This document shows, in pieces, positions 19,195 to 28,707 of a DNA stretch of 64,000 nt. The position numbers and the translations under genes are program-made. Source of the stretch: Microbacterium sp. C5A9 (GTDB lineage: Bacteria > Actinomycetota > Actinomycetes > Actinomycetales > Microbacteriaceae); contig NZ_JABXGD010000008.1 of assembly GCF_022627955.1 (NCBI RefSeq), positions 1 to 64,000 on the forward strand, in the 5' to 3' direction. The notes under the pieces are model-generated. The model was not told the DNA's origin. It was given only the letters and a program-made list of their open reading frames with translations, and ran no database searches. Within the stretch, counting starts at the first letter, position 1; each line of letters opens with the position of its first letter.

Positions 19195-19817
19195 CCGCTC
19201 GGATGCTGACGGCCGACGATCCGCTGCCGCTCCGCCCCGAGCGGGTGCTCATCGCCGGGATCACAGGATCAGGGAAGACGACGCTCGCCGCCCGGCTCGC
19301 GAGCCTCTGGGATCTCGATCGCCACGAGATGGACGCCCTGCATCACGGGCCGCAGTGGACGCCCCGGCCCGCGTTCCTCGACGACGTCAGGTCGTTCGCG
19401 GCGACGGATCGCTGGATCACCGAATGGCAGTACACGAGCAAGGGGACCGACGAGATCATGACGCCGCGGGCACAGCTCGTGATCTGGCTCGACTACCCCT
19501 GGCCGATCGTGCGCACGCGGCTGCTGCGCCGCACGCTGAGCCGCAGCATCCTGCGGACGCGCATGTACAACGGGAATGTCGAGAAACCGCTCTGGCGTCT
19601 GCTGACGACACGTGACCCCTCGCGCAGCATCCTCGCCTGGCAGACGAAGACCCGACGATTCTGGACCACGCAGATGCCGCTGAAGACGGAGCGGTTCCCG
19701 CATCTGACGATCGTCAGGCTGCGCCACCCGCGTGAGACGGAGCGATGGCTGCGGGCTCAGGCAGGCGCATCCGGTGTGTCGACGGCCCCGCCGAAACGGC
19801 GATCCCGCGACACGTAG
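19191..19817 (+). CDS. P-loop NTPase, adenylate-kinase-like (second of tandem pair)
   Basis: A 208-residue paralogue of the preceding gene, alike along its whole length: [18 protein letters not shown] matches CADDPLPFSPSRVLIAG, and both keep [29 protein letters not shown] and the NGNVE-LWR element. It differs in a longer C-terminal tail ([17 protein letters not shown]). ATG 19191 overlaps the first gene's stop by 4 nt. The tail runs 61 nt into the 3' end of uppS on the other strand, so the tail may be a read-through extension of the copy. Confidence 0.8.
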   Translation: MTARMLTADDPLPLRPERVLIAGITGSGKTTLAARLASLWDLDRHEMDALHHGPQWTPRPAFLDDVRSFAATDRWITEWQYTSKGTDEIMTPRAQLVIWLDYPWPIVRTRLLRRTLSRSILRTRMYNGNVEKPLWRLLTTRDPSRSILAWQTKTRRFWTTQMPLKTERFPHLTIVRLRHPRETERWLRAQAGASGVSTAPPKRRSRDT

Positions 19818-20560
19818 ACGCCGATCGCCCGCCACAGCTCCTCACGCGAGAAGTCGGGCCAGAGAGTGTCGAGGAAGACCATCTCGGCGTAGGCCGACTG
19901 CCACAGGAGGAAGTTCGAGGTGCGCTGCTCCCCCGAGCTGCGCAGGAACAGATCGACGTCGGGCATGTCCGAGACGTAGAGATTGCGCCGGATCATCTTC
20001 TCGCTGATCGCCGCGGGCTTGACCCGACCGGCAGCGACATCCGCGGCGATGGAGCGCATCGCATCGACCAGTTCGACCCGCCCGCCGTAGTTCACGCACA
20101 TCGTGAGCGTGAGCACGTCGTTGTCGCGGGTGAGCTGCTCGGCGTACTGCAGCTCCTTGATCACGCTGCCCCAGAGCCGCGGCTTGCGGCCGGCCCAGCG
20201 CACGCGCACGCCCCACTCGTTGAGCTGGTCCCGACGACGATGCAGCACGTCGCGGTTGTATCCCATGAGGAAGCGGACTTCTTCCGGTGAGCGTGCCCAG
20301 TTCTCCGTCGAGAACGCGTAGACGGAGAGATGCTTCACGCCGGCCTGGATCGCCCCGGCCACGACGTCGAGAAGAACCTCCTCGCCGGCCTTGTGCCCTT
20401 CGACGCGGTTCAGCCCCCGCCGGTTGGCCCAACGGCCGTTGCCGTCCATGACGATCGCGACGTGCTCGGGAACGACGGGGAACTCAGGTGGGTGGACGCC
20501 CGTCCAGTCGAGCGGGCGATACGCCACGGCATCCTTGTGCGTATAGGGCTTGGGACTCAC
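19757..20560 (-). CDS. uppS: Isoprenyl transferase (undecaprenyl diphosphate synthase type)
   Basis: Cis-prenyltransferase that builds the polyprenyl carrier lipid for cell-wall synthesis. The 267 residues contain the diphosphate-binding [17 protein letters not shown] (about residues 34-50), [18 protein letters not shown] and the C-terminal [19 protein letters not shown] with the following [13 protein letters not shown]. Product chain length cannot be fixed from sequence. The GTG start overlaps the recO stop by 4 nt. The last 61 nt overlap the tail of the convergent kinase gene. Confidence 0.93.
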   Translation of the reverse strand: MSPKPYTHKDAVAYRPLDWTGVHPPEFPVVPEHVAIVMDGNGRWANRRGLNRVEGHKAGEEVLLDVVAGAIQAGVKHLSVYAFSTENWARSPEEVRFLMGYNRDVLHRRRDQLNEWGVRVRWAGRKPRLWGSVIKELQYAEQLTRDNDVLTLTMCVNYGGRVELVDAMRSIAADVAAGRVKPAAISEKMIRRNLYVSDMPDVDLFLRSSGEQRTSNFLLWQSAYAEMVFLDTLWPDFSREELWRAIGVYVSRDRRFGGAVDTPDAPA

Positions 20561-21303
20561 CGTGCTCCTTCTCGGGGTTCATCGGCCACGAGGTGCGCGA
20601 GCGAGCGGATGCCGCGCTCCAGATGCCATTGGGCGTAGGCGGCGACGAGGCCGGAGGCCGCCGCCGTGTCGGCATGCGGAGCCGCGTCGATGACATCCCA
20701 CTCGCCGGCCATGAGCGAGCGCAGCAGCGACAGGGTCCGGTCGGCCACCCGCGGGCTTCCGGCCGGTGCGCAGTTCACGCACACCGCGCCACCGAGCTGT
20801 CCGACGAAATGCGCGTGGGGCCCGGGAGCAGCGCAACGGGCGCAGTCGCCGAGCGATGGCGCCCACCCCGACAGCGCCATGACGCGAAGCAGATACGAAT
20901 CGAGGATGCTGCGCGGCGAGTGCTCGCCCCGAGACAGCGCGCGCAGACCGCCCACGAGCAGGAGGTACTGCTGGGGTGTCGCCTCGGAGTCGCTGAGTCG
21001 GTCGGCGGTCTCGACCATGGCGTTGGCCGAGGTGAACCGGTCGTAGTGCGCCGCGATGTCGGATCCGTACGAGCCGAGCGACTCGGCCTGCTGCACGATG
21101 TCGAGCGAACGCCCCTGGTAGAGCTGCACGTCGGCGACCATGAACGGCTCGAGACGGGAGCCGAACTTCGACGATGTGCGCCGCACTCCCTTGGCGACCG
21201 CACGGATCTTGCCGTGCCCGCGCGAGAGCATCGTGACGATGCGATCCGCCTCCCCCAGTTTGTGGGTGCGCAGGATCACCGCTTCGTCTCGGTAGGTGGG
21301 CAC
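20557..21303 (-). CDS. recO: DNA repair protein RecO
   Basis: Single-strand annealing and RecA-loading factor of the RecFOR pathway. The 248 residues start [21 protein letters not shown], the typical OB-fold beginning, and carry a C-terminal cysteine cluster ([15 protein letters not shown]) that fits the family zinc site. GTG 21303 is chosen: it is 6 nt after a GATAAT box, and the family sequence begins there, although the frame stays open further upstream. It is followed by uppS in a translationally coupled pair. Confidence 0.92.
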   Translation of the reverse strand: MPTYRDEAVILRTHKLGEADRIVTMLSRGHGKIRAVAKGVRRTSSKFGSRLEPFMVADVQLYQGRSLDIVQQAESLGSYGSDIAAHYDRFTSANAMVETADRLSDSEATPQQYLLLVGGLRALSRGEHSPRSILDSYLLRVMALSGWAPSLGDCARCAAPGPHAHFVGQLGGAVCVNCAPAGSPRVADRTLSLLRSLMAGEWDVIDAAPHADTAAASGLVAAYAQWHLERGIRSLAHLVADEPREGAR

Positions 21304-21309
21304 TCCTCG

Positions 21310-21331
21310 ATTATCCTCCGTGCGGGAGAAT
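21310..21331. promoter_or_regulatory. Divergent -10 boxes of recO and the TRIC-type gene
   Basis: GATAAT on the minus strand (21315 to 21310) is 6 nt before the recO GTG. GAGAAT on the plus strand (21326-21331) is 6 nt before the GTG at 21338, where GGAGG also serves as ribosome site. Start codons are only 34 nt apart, so transcripts start at or close to the codons. Confidence 0.5.
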
Positions 21332-21337
21332 GGAGGG

Positions 21338-22024
21338 GTGACCGAACCGCTCTTCATCATTCCGCTCTGGGCGGACCTGCTCGGCGTCGGCCTCGGCGGG
21401 GTGCAGGGCGCGATGTTCGCCTCGGGCTTCCAGGGCCAGCGACGGCTCGACTGGCTCGGCGTCGCGATCATCGGGATCATGATCGGCATGGGCGGAGGTC
21501 TCATCCGCGACATCCTCCTCGGCCAGACCCCCGCGACCCTGCAGAACAACTGGTATCTGCTCACGGCGACCGGAGCATCGCTGCTCGGCATGCTGCTGGC
21601 CGGCCTCTTCGATCGACTCAACAGGGTCATCGTCGTGCTCGACGCCGTGGTCATCGGCATGTTCGGCGCCTTCGGCACCAGCAAGGCCATCGCGTTCGGC
21701 ATCCCTCCGGTGCCCGCGGTCTTCATCGGGGCGTGCGCCGCGGTCGGCGGCGGCGTTCTGCGAGACATGCTGATGGGACTGCCGACCGCGATCATGCACG
21801 TCGGTTCGCTCTACGCCGTGGCCGCAGGAGCAGGGTGCACGTTCATCGTGATCGCGAACGCCTTCGGCATGCCCATCCCGCTCGCCGCAGTGCTCGGCAT
21901 CGTCGTCACCGCGATCATCCGCGTGCTCGCCGTGAGCTTCGACGTGTCGCTGCCCGAGCAGCGGCGCCTCTACCGCCGCAAGGTCGCCGCCGAGACCGGT
22001 GTCATCCCGATCATCAAGCCCTGA
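21338..22024 (+). CDS. Trimeric intracellular cation channel family protein (UPF0126)
   Basis: A 228-residue inner membrane protein made of two similar halves, each with the glycine-rich motif: [17 protein letters not shown] (about residues 50-66) and [15 protein letters not shown] (about 135-149). About seven hydrophobic segments are visible. Prokaryotic members of this family conduct K+ as TRIC homologues or have been linked to glycine uptake; the exact substrate is open. GTG 21338 is preferred over an upstream start because of GGAGG and the divergent promoter layout. Confidence 0.85.
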   Translation: MTEPLFIIPLWADLLGVGLGGVQGAMFASGFQGQRRLDWLGVAIIGIMIGMGGGLIRDILLGQTPATLQNNWYLLTATGASLLGMLLAGLFDRLNRVIVVLDAVVIGMFGAFGTSKAIAFGIPPVPAVFIGACAAVGGGVLRDMLMGLPTAIMHVGSLYAVAAGAGCTFIVIANAFGMPIPLAAVLGIVVTAIIRVLAVSFDVSLPEQRRLYRRKVAAETGVIPIIKP

Positions 22025-22069
22025 CGCCGCCGGTCGTGGAGCGATCACCCGTCGGCTCGCCGGCGCTCA

Positions 22070-22093
22070 CTCGGTGCGGGTCTCCGCACCGAG
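22070..22093 (+). terminator. Hairpin after the TRIC-type gene
   Basis: CTCGGTGCGG and CCGCACCGAG form a perfect 10-bp stem with a 4-nt loop, 45 nt after the stop. There is no T-run. It could act in both directions between the convergent genes. Confidence 0.5.
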
Positions 22094-22100
22094 ACCCCGG

Positions 22101-22201
22101 TCGTCGAGCGAGGAGCGAAGCGCCGAGACGAGACGTGGTGACGCGCGCGGCGTCCCTCACCGTGCCTCGTCTCGGTCGGCTCCGCCGTCCTCGCTCGACG
22201 A
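22101..22201. repeat. REP-like long palindrome between convergent genes
   Basis: Outer arms TCGTCGAGCGAGGA (22101-22114) and TCCTCGCTCGACGA (22188-22201) are exact complements. Inner arms CGAGACGAG (22124-22132) and CTCGTCTCG (22166-22174) also match, and the central part GGTGA/TCACC continues the symmetry. Sequences of the type GGTCGTCGAGCGAG...GAGACGA recur between genes in Microbacteriaceae as I recall. The element lies just outside both stop codons. Confidence 0.7.
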
Positions 22202-22219
22202 TCGGGAGCGAGCATCCGA

Positions 22220-24077
<1,858 letters not shown>

Positions 24078-24100
24078 AGACCGCCGAAAGGCATGCGGCC

Positions 24101-24128
24101 ATGTTAGCAGGGTGCGGCCCCGGGTCGA
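24101..24128 (-). promoter_or_regulatory. Promoter of the leuL-leuA transcript
   Basis: TAACAT (24106 to 24101) is the -10 box. TCGACC (24128 to 24123), 16 nt upstream, is a weak -35 candidate. The predicted transcript start is the A of the leuL ATG at 24094. Confidence 0.55.
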
Positions 24129-24167
24129 CACGGCGAGACGATCGGGGCGCGCGCGACACTAGGGAGT

Positions 24168-24812
24168 ATGAAGATCTCGCGCACTCTCGCGTCTGCCTCC
24201 GCCACAGTCGCTGTGACCGCCCTTCTCGTGCTGTCAGGCTGTTCGACGGATGCAGGCTCCTCCCCCGCCCCGACGAGCTCACCGGCGGGGCTTCCTGCGA
24301 CTGCGCCGGTCGTCGCTCCGCCCGAGGGTCCGGTGACCGCGGCCGGCACGGTGATCGATGCAGCCGGTGACGTCGAGATCTGCCTCGGCATCGTGATGGA
24401 GTCGGACCCGCCGCAGTGCGTCGGCGTCCCCGTCGACGGGTGGACGTGGGATCAGGTCGACGGCAGCGAGACGAGCGGTCAGGTCAGGTGGGGCTCTTAC
24501 GCCGCGCGGGGTGTGTATGACGGCGAGCGATTCACGCTCACGGATACCCCGATGCTTCTCGCCCTGTACGACCCGATGCCGAGCGAGGACCCTACGGGAG
24601 GAGTGGACGGGCGCAACGAAGAACGCGAGTTGTCTCGGGTGCAGGACGAGGTGTTCGCGTGGCTCGGCACCGACGCGTTGACAGCGTGGCCTGAGCGGGG
24701 CTACGTCTGGGTGCAGGTCGTCTGGGACGACGGCACACTGCAGGATGCCGTCGATACCGCATACGGACAGGGCGTCGTCATCGTCACGTCCGCCCTCCGG
24801 ACGGTCGGCTAG
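24168..24812 (+). CDS. Lipoprotein of unknown function
   Basis: A 214-residue exported lipoprotein: signal MKISRTLASASATVAVTALL, lipobox LSGC (Cys about residue 25), then a Ser/Pro/Ala linker of about 30 residues. The mature domain has two close cysteines (EICLGIVMESDPPQC) and a tryptophan-rich GWTWDQVDG segment. The domain is found in many actinobacterial lipoproteins as I recall, without a known role. AGGGAG directly precedes the ATG. It is divergent from leuL-leuA by 73 nt. Confidence 0.7.
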   Translation: MKISRTLASASATVAVTALLVLSGCSTDAGSSPAPTSSPAGLPATAPVVAPPEGPVTAAGTVIDAAGDVEICLGIVMESDPPQCVGVPVDGWTWDQVDGSETSGQVRWGSYAARGVYDGERFTLTDTPMLLALYDPMPSEDPTGGVDGRNEERELSRVQDEVFAWLGTDALTAWPERGYVWVQVVWDDGTLQDAVDTAYGQGVVIVTSALRTVG

Positions 24813-24824
24813 CCCGCGCGGCGA

Positions 24825-25766
24825 TCAGGGAATGAGCGCGAGCTTGCCGCCCGGATGCCCTTCTGCGAGCAGGGCGAGCGCCGCCGGCGCCTCGTCCAGC
24901 GGGAACGTCCGCGCCACGGGTACGACCAGATCGCCGTTCTGCGCCAGTGCCACGAGCTCGCCGCGGATCTGATCGCGGAAGCGCGCGCTCGCAGGCTGAG
25001 AGCCCGCGATGGCGAGGATGCCCTCGGCGGCGGCACGAGCGGGAGCGGCGATCGTCACGATGCGGCTCCTGTCGGCGACGAGCTCGAGCGAGACGTCGAT
25101 CGCCTCATCCGTCCCCACGGCGTCGAGCGAGACGACGACATCCTCTCCTGCCAGAGCGCGCACGCGGTCGGCGAGACCAGGGCCGTAGCGCACCGGGACT
25201 CCACCGAAGTCGCGCACGACCTGCGCACGCGCCTCGCTCGCCGTCCCGATCACGGTGATCCCGCGGAGTGCGGCCTGCTGCAGCAGACTGACGCCGACCG
25301 CGCCAGACGCGCCGTGGAGCAGGACCGTCTCCCCCGGCGCCGCACGGGTCACGGACAGCATCTCGGCCGCCGTGGTTCCGGCGAGGAGCAGGTTCGCCGC
25401 CTCGGCATGCGTGAGAGTCGTGGGCTTGGCGAAAGCCTTCTCGGCCGGCAGGGTGAGCTGCGTGGCATACCCCCCGCGGACGCGGAACGCGACGACCTCA
25501 TCACCGATCGACACCTCGCCGGAGCCGATGCGCGTGTCGGGTCCGATCGCGGTGACGACTCCGGAGATCTCGTATCCGATCGGGACGGGCAGCTCGACAC
25601 CGGGCCGGGGCGTCGCGACGTGCTTGGCGTCAGCGGGGTTCACTCCCGCCGCGTGGACGCGGACCGTCACCTCGCCCGTCTGCGGCGCCGGCACCTCCGC
25701 CTGGACGAGGTCCCACGAGTCGGGACCTCCCCAGGTGGTGGCGATCCATCGTGCGGCGACGGTCAT
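24825..25766 (-). CDS. NADP-dependent zinc-independent MDR oxidoreductase (quinone reductase type)
   Basis: A 313-residue medium-chain dehydrogenase/reductase. It has the GroES-like N-terminal domain (HAAGVNPADAKHVATP, PIGYEISGVVTAIGP) and the Rossmann motif VLLHGASGAVGVSLLQQAA (about residues 148-166). No structural zinc cysteines are present, so it belongs with quinone-oxidoreductase-like members. The substrate is unknown. The gene starts 15 nt after the I36-like gene on the same strand and may be read with that operon. It ends 12 nt from the convergent lipoprotein gene. Confidence 0.8.
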   Translation of the reverse strand: MTVAARWIATTWGGPDSWDLVQAEVPAPQTGEVTVRVHAAGVNPADAKHVATPRPGVELPVPIGYEISGVVTAIGPDTRIGSGEVSIGDEVVAFRVRGGYATQLTLPAEKAFAKPTTLTHAEAANLLLAGTTAAEMLSVTRAAPGETVLLHGASGAVGVSLLQQAALRGITVIGTASEARAQVVRDFGGVPVRYGPGLADRVRALAGEDVVVSLDAVGTDEAIDVSLELVADRSRIVTIAAPARAAAEGILAIAGSQPASARFRDQIRGELVALAQNGDLVVPVARTFPLDEAPAALALLAEGHPGGKLALIP

Positions 25767-25781
25767 GGGCGATCCCGCATC

Positions 25782-26261
25782 TCAGAGCACGCAGCGCAGA
25801 TTGTCCGCCGCGCCGGAGACGTTCGCCCAGCCGTTGGCGGGAGCCGTCGCGAGAACCGTCGTGACCTTCCTCGCCTGAGCGGATCCGCTCGAGCGCGCAT
25901 CGGCGATGGACCTCGTGACGAAGCTCGACGGGATCGTGTGCGTCGAGCACGTCGTCCAGCTGAGCTTGGCCCCGGTCAGCGAGCCGCCGGTGAAGGCGCA
26001 CACCTGTCCGTTGGCGCACGAGCCGACGGCCGCGCGCAGAGCGATGTCGCCGCGAGCGGGCACCGTGAGCGCCATGCCCAGCTCGGGCCACACCGCGTGG
26101 TTCCTGTCGACGATGACCCCGCCGGGCACCTCGTCCATCACTTCGACGATCAGGCTCGCGACCTCTTCATCGCCGAAGCCCTCGGCCTGCGCGGCACCGC
26201 CCAGCGTTCCGGCGGCGAGAACGCCCAGCACGATCGCGACGGCGACGCGACGCGCTCTCAT
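25782..26261 (-). CDS. Secreted protein with peptidase-inhibitor I36-like layout
   Basis: A 159-residue exported protein. Residues 1-25 (MRARRVAVAIVLGVLAAGTL...AQA) form a signal peptide with an Ala-x-Ala cleavage site. The C-terminal part has CANGQVCAFTGGSLTGAK and a final cysteine (NLRCVL), resembling the I36 inhibitor fold with two disulfides. ATG 26261 overlaps the stop of the upstream membrane protein by 4 nt, so it is co-translated with that gene and the sigma factor. The I36 label rests on layout only; inhibition of a peptidase is not shown. Confidence 0.6.
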   Translation of the reverse strand: MRARRVAVAIVLGVLAAGTLGGAAQAEGFGDEEVASLIVEVMDEVPGGVIVDRNHAVWPELGMALTVPARGDIALRAAVGSCANGQVCAFTGGSLTGAKLSWTTCSTHTIPSSFVTRSIADARSSGSAQARKVTTVLATAPANGWANVSGAADNLRCVL

Positions 26262-27247
26262 CGGATCAGGCTCTCGTCGAGATCCCACAGCGTGTACGAG
26301 ACGACAGCGCCGGCGTCGATCAGATCGGTGTCCTCGAGGTTCGTGCGCTCGATGCCGATGATGCGGCCGGTGTCGATCGACATCAGCACGACGTCGCTCG
26401 CCGCTCCGTCATCCGACACGACCCGCAGGCCCGCTGCCGGACGGCCGAGGCGATCGACCGTCGACCCCAGCCCCTCGGCATCGCCCGTGGCCTCGAGGAT
26501 CCCGAGCAGCTGCGACTGCTGCGGGTTGGTCAGCGTCCACTGCTGGAGCATCGTCGTCATGGCCGTGAGCACCTCGGCTCCCGTGGGGTCCGCCGGCATC
26601 CCGAACGCCGAGAGGGCCGCCTCGACCTCCTGTTCGCTGCTGCCGAAGGCGTCGGGAACCGCGGTCGCGAACTGGCCGGGCTCGATCGGCAGATCGACCG
26701 AGATCTGTCCCGAGCTGCTCACCTCTGCACCCATGTTCGCCGTCGCATCGGCCGGATCGTAAGGCACACCGAGGATGCTCGTCATATGACCGGAGAGGTC
26801 GGGCTCCCACTGCAGTACGGTCAGCTGCGGCACCACCTCTGTCTCGCCGGTGCTCCCGTTGATGTCGAATGCCCAGTTCGCGGATCGCACGACTCGCTCC
26901 GGGGCGATCGGACCGTCACTCGCTGCCAGCGACTCCTGCGCGCTCTCCACCGTGGCAGCTGCGCTCTCGGCGGATGAGAAGTCGAGAGGGTCGAGCCCCT
27001 CGGCGACCGCCTCACCCTGCGGCACGAGAACCGCGACAGCCACGACGGCGGCTGCGGCGGCCGCGGCGAGGCCGGAGGCCCATCCGACGGCGACGGCGCG
27101 GCGTCGTCGAGGAGCGCGCGAGGTGCGGATGATCCTGTCGCGCACCATCAGTGCGGCGGCGCCGGGATGCGCATCCCGCGGGGTCCGGGCGGGATCCGCC
27201 TCCGTCAACACCCGATCCAGCAGCGCGTGGTCGCCCATCGCCGTCAC
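26258..27247 (-). CDS. Membrane-anchored CU044_5270-like protein of a sigma-factor operon
   Basis: A 329-residue protein with a cytoplasmic N-terminal part, one hydrophobic segment (AVGWASGLAAAAAAAVVAVA, about residues 47-66) and a large extracytoplasmic domain. The layout resembles the CU044_5270 family encoded next to sigma factors. The short N-terminal region (HALLDRVLTEADP...) could contact the sigma factor, but no ZAS-type anti-sigma motif (H-x3-C-x2-C) is present. The GTG start overlaps the sigma stop by 4 nt; the stop overlaps the I36-like start. Confidence 0.6.
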   Translation of the reverse strand: MTAMGDHALLDRVLTEADPARTPRDAHPGAAALMVRDRIIRTSRAPRRRRAVAVGWASGLAAAAAAAVVAVAVLVPQGEAVAEGLDPLDFSSAESAAATVESAQESLAASDGPIAPERVVRSANWAFDINGSTGETEVVPQLTVLQWEPDLSGHMTSILGVPYDPADATANMGAEVSSSGQISVDLPIEPGQFATAVPDAFGSSEQEVEAALSAFGMPADPTGAEVLTAMTTMLQQWTLTNPQQSQLLGILEATGDAEGLGSTVDRLGRPAAGLRVVSDDGAASDVVLMSIDTGRIIGIERTNLEDTDLIDAGAVVSYTLWDLDESLIR

Positions 27248-27759
27248 CCCGCCTCCTCCAGTCCGAGCGCCGTGCGCAGCTTCTGCTGTGCGCGACGCAG
27301 CGTCTTCCTCACTCGGATCTTCGGGCTGCGCAGCATCTCAGCGATCTCCCCCACCGCGAGCCCATCCCAGTATGTCAGCATGATGATACGCCGCTCAGTC
27401 CTGGATAGGACACCCAAAGCTGTGAGGACGCGCACCCGCATGGTGAGGTCAGCGGCACCCTCGGCGCCGGACATCCCCCGATGCACCGCGTCGAGCGCCG
27501 TCCGCCGCGTGACCGCACGAGCGGTTCTCGACCGCAGCACCCGGTCGGCGGCGCGCAGAAGCCACAGACGGTCCATCGGCCTCGCCGGGTCGAGGCGCGA
27601 CCAGGCGTGGAGGAAGATCTCCGACACGATCTCCGTCACTTCGGTGTCGTCGTCGACGACGCCCTCGACGTGATGGCGCACGCGCGCCCAGTTCGCATCG
27701 AAGAGCGCACTGAAGGCGTGATCCTTCTGCTTCTCGGCGTCGTCGCCGCGGGTGCTCAT
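27244..27759 (-). CDS. RNA polymerase sigma factor, ECF (sigma-70 family)
   Basis: A 171-residue two-domain sigma factor. Region 2 covers about residues 15-75 (FDANWARVRHHVEGVV...VSEIFLHAWSRLD). Region 4 covers about 110-165 (VLSRTERRIIMLTYWDGLAV and EIAEMLRSPKIRVRKTLRRA, a helix-turn-helix). It lacks the extra domains of group 1-2 factors. ATG 27759 is chosen; a GTG at 27780 is also in frame. It is the first gene of the operon with the membrane and secreted proteins. A GGAACC element upstream suggests that it directs its own promoter. Confidence 0.85.
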   Translation of the reverse strand: MSTRGDDAEKQKDHAFSALFDANWARVRHHVEGVVDDDTEVTEIVSEIFLHAWSRLDPARPMDRLWLLRAADRVLRSRTARAVTRRTALDAVHRGMSGAEGAADLTMRVRVLTALGVLSRTERRIIMLTYWDGLAVGEIAEMLRSPKIRVRKTLRRAQQKLRTALGLEEAG

Positions 27760-27777
27760 CTCTGTCGTCCGGTGGAG

Positions 27778-27805
27778 CACCCGACCCGCTCAGCGTGTCG
27801 GTTCC
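27778..27805 (-). promoter_or_regulatory. Candidate ECF-type promoter of the sigma-factor operon
   Basis: GGAACC (27805 to 27800) is a textbook ECF -35 element. It is followed after 16 nt by CGGGTG (27783 to 27778) at the -10 position. The predicted start lies near 27771, 12 nt before the ATG. Auto-activation by the encoded sigma factor is inference. Confidence 0.45.
27781..27801 (-). terminator. Weak hairpin after era
   Basis: CCGACACGC and GCGGGTCGG form a stem with one mismatch and a TGA loop, 9 nt after the era stop. No T-run follows. It overlaps the candidate sigma promoter, so both roles are uncertain. Confidence 0.35.
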
Positions 27806-27810
27806 CCATC

Positions 27811-28707
27811 TCAGAAGCCGAGTCGACCGAGCTGCTTCGGGTCGCGCTGCCATTCCTTGGCGACCTTGACGTGCAGCCCCAGGAAGACCCGCGTGCCCAG
27901 CAGCTCCTCGATGCCGACACGCGCCCGACGGCCCACATCGGCCAGCCGCTTGCCCTTGTGCCCGATGATGATCGCCTTCTGGCTGTCGCGCTCGACCACG
28001 ATCGAGGCATGCACGTCGGTGAGGTCGCTGTCCTCTCGCGGTGCGATGTCGTCGATCACCACGGCGATGGAGTGCGGGAGCTCATCCCGGACGCCGTCGA
28101 GCGCCGCTTCGCGGATCATCTCGGCGATGCGGTCCTCTTCGGACTCGTCCGTCGTGACGCCCTCGCCGTACAGCGCAGGGCCCTCAGGCATGAGCGAGAG
28201 GACCTCGTCCGCGAGGACCTCGAGCTGGTCGCGGGTCAGCGCCGACAGGGGGATGACCGCTGCCCAGTCCTCACGCAGAGCATCGACCTCCATGAGCCGT
28301 TCGGTGATCTCATCGCGACCGGCGGCATCGGTCTTCGTCACGATCGCCACCTTCTTCGCGCGCGGATACCCGTCGAGCGAGGCGGCGATACGTCGGTCGC
28401 CGGGGCCCACCTTCTCGGTGGCCGGCACGCAGAAGCCGATGACGTCGACGTCGCCGAGCACCTGCTCCACGAGATCGTTCAGGCGCTCGCCGAGCAGAGT
28501 GCGCGGCTTGTGGATGCCCGGGGTGTCGACGATCACGAGCTGACCCTCCGGCCGGTTCACGATGCCTCGGATGGCACGCCGTGTGGTCTGGGGCTTCTCG
28601 CTGGTGATGGCGATCTTCTCGCCGACGAGCGCGTTCGTGAGGGTCGACTTGCCGACGTTGGGTCGTCCCACGAAGGTCACGAACCCGCTTCGCATCTGCT
28701 CAGTCAT
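27811..28707 (-). CDS. era: GTPase Era
   Basis: Ribosome-associated GTPase that helps 16S rRNA maturation and 30S assembly. The 298 residues contain the GTP motifs GRPNVGKST (about residues 14-22), DTPG and TKTD, and a C-terminal KH RNA-binding domain with IIIGHKGKRLADVGRRAR. Length is normal. The start overlaps the upstream CNNM gene by 8 nt. Era beside ybeY, phoH and a CBS transporter is a conserved actinobacterial order. Confidence 0.96.
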   Translation of the reverse strand: MTEQMRSGFVTFVGRPNVGKSTLTNALVGEKIAITSEKPQTTRRAIRGIVNRPEGQLVIVDTPGIHKPRTLLGERLNDLVEQVLGDVDVIGFCVPATEKVGPGDRRIAASLDGYPRAKKVAIVTKTDAAGRDEITERLMEVDALREDWAAVIPLSALTRDQLEVLADEVLSLMPEGPALYGEGVTTDESEEDRIAEMIREAALDGVRDELPHSIAVVIDDIAPREDSDLTDVHASIVVERDSQKAIIIGHKGKRLADVGRRARVGIEELLGTRVFLGLHVKVAKEWQRDPKQLGRLGF

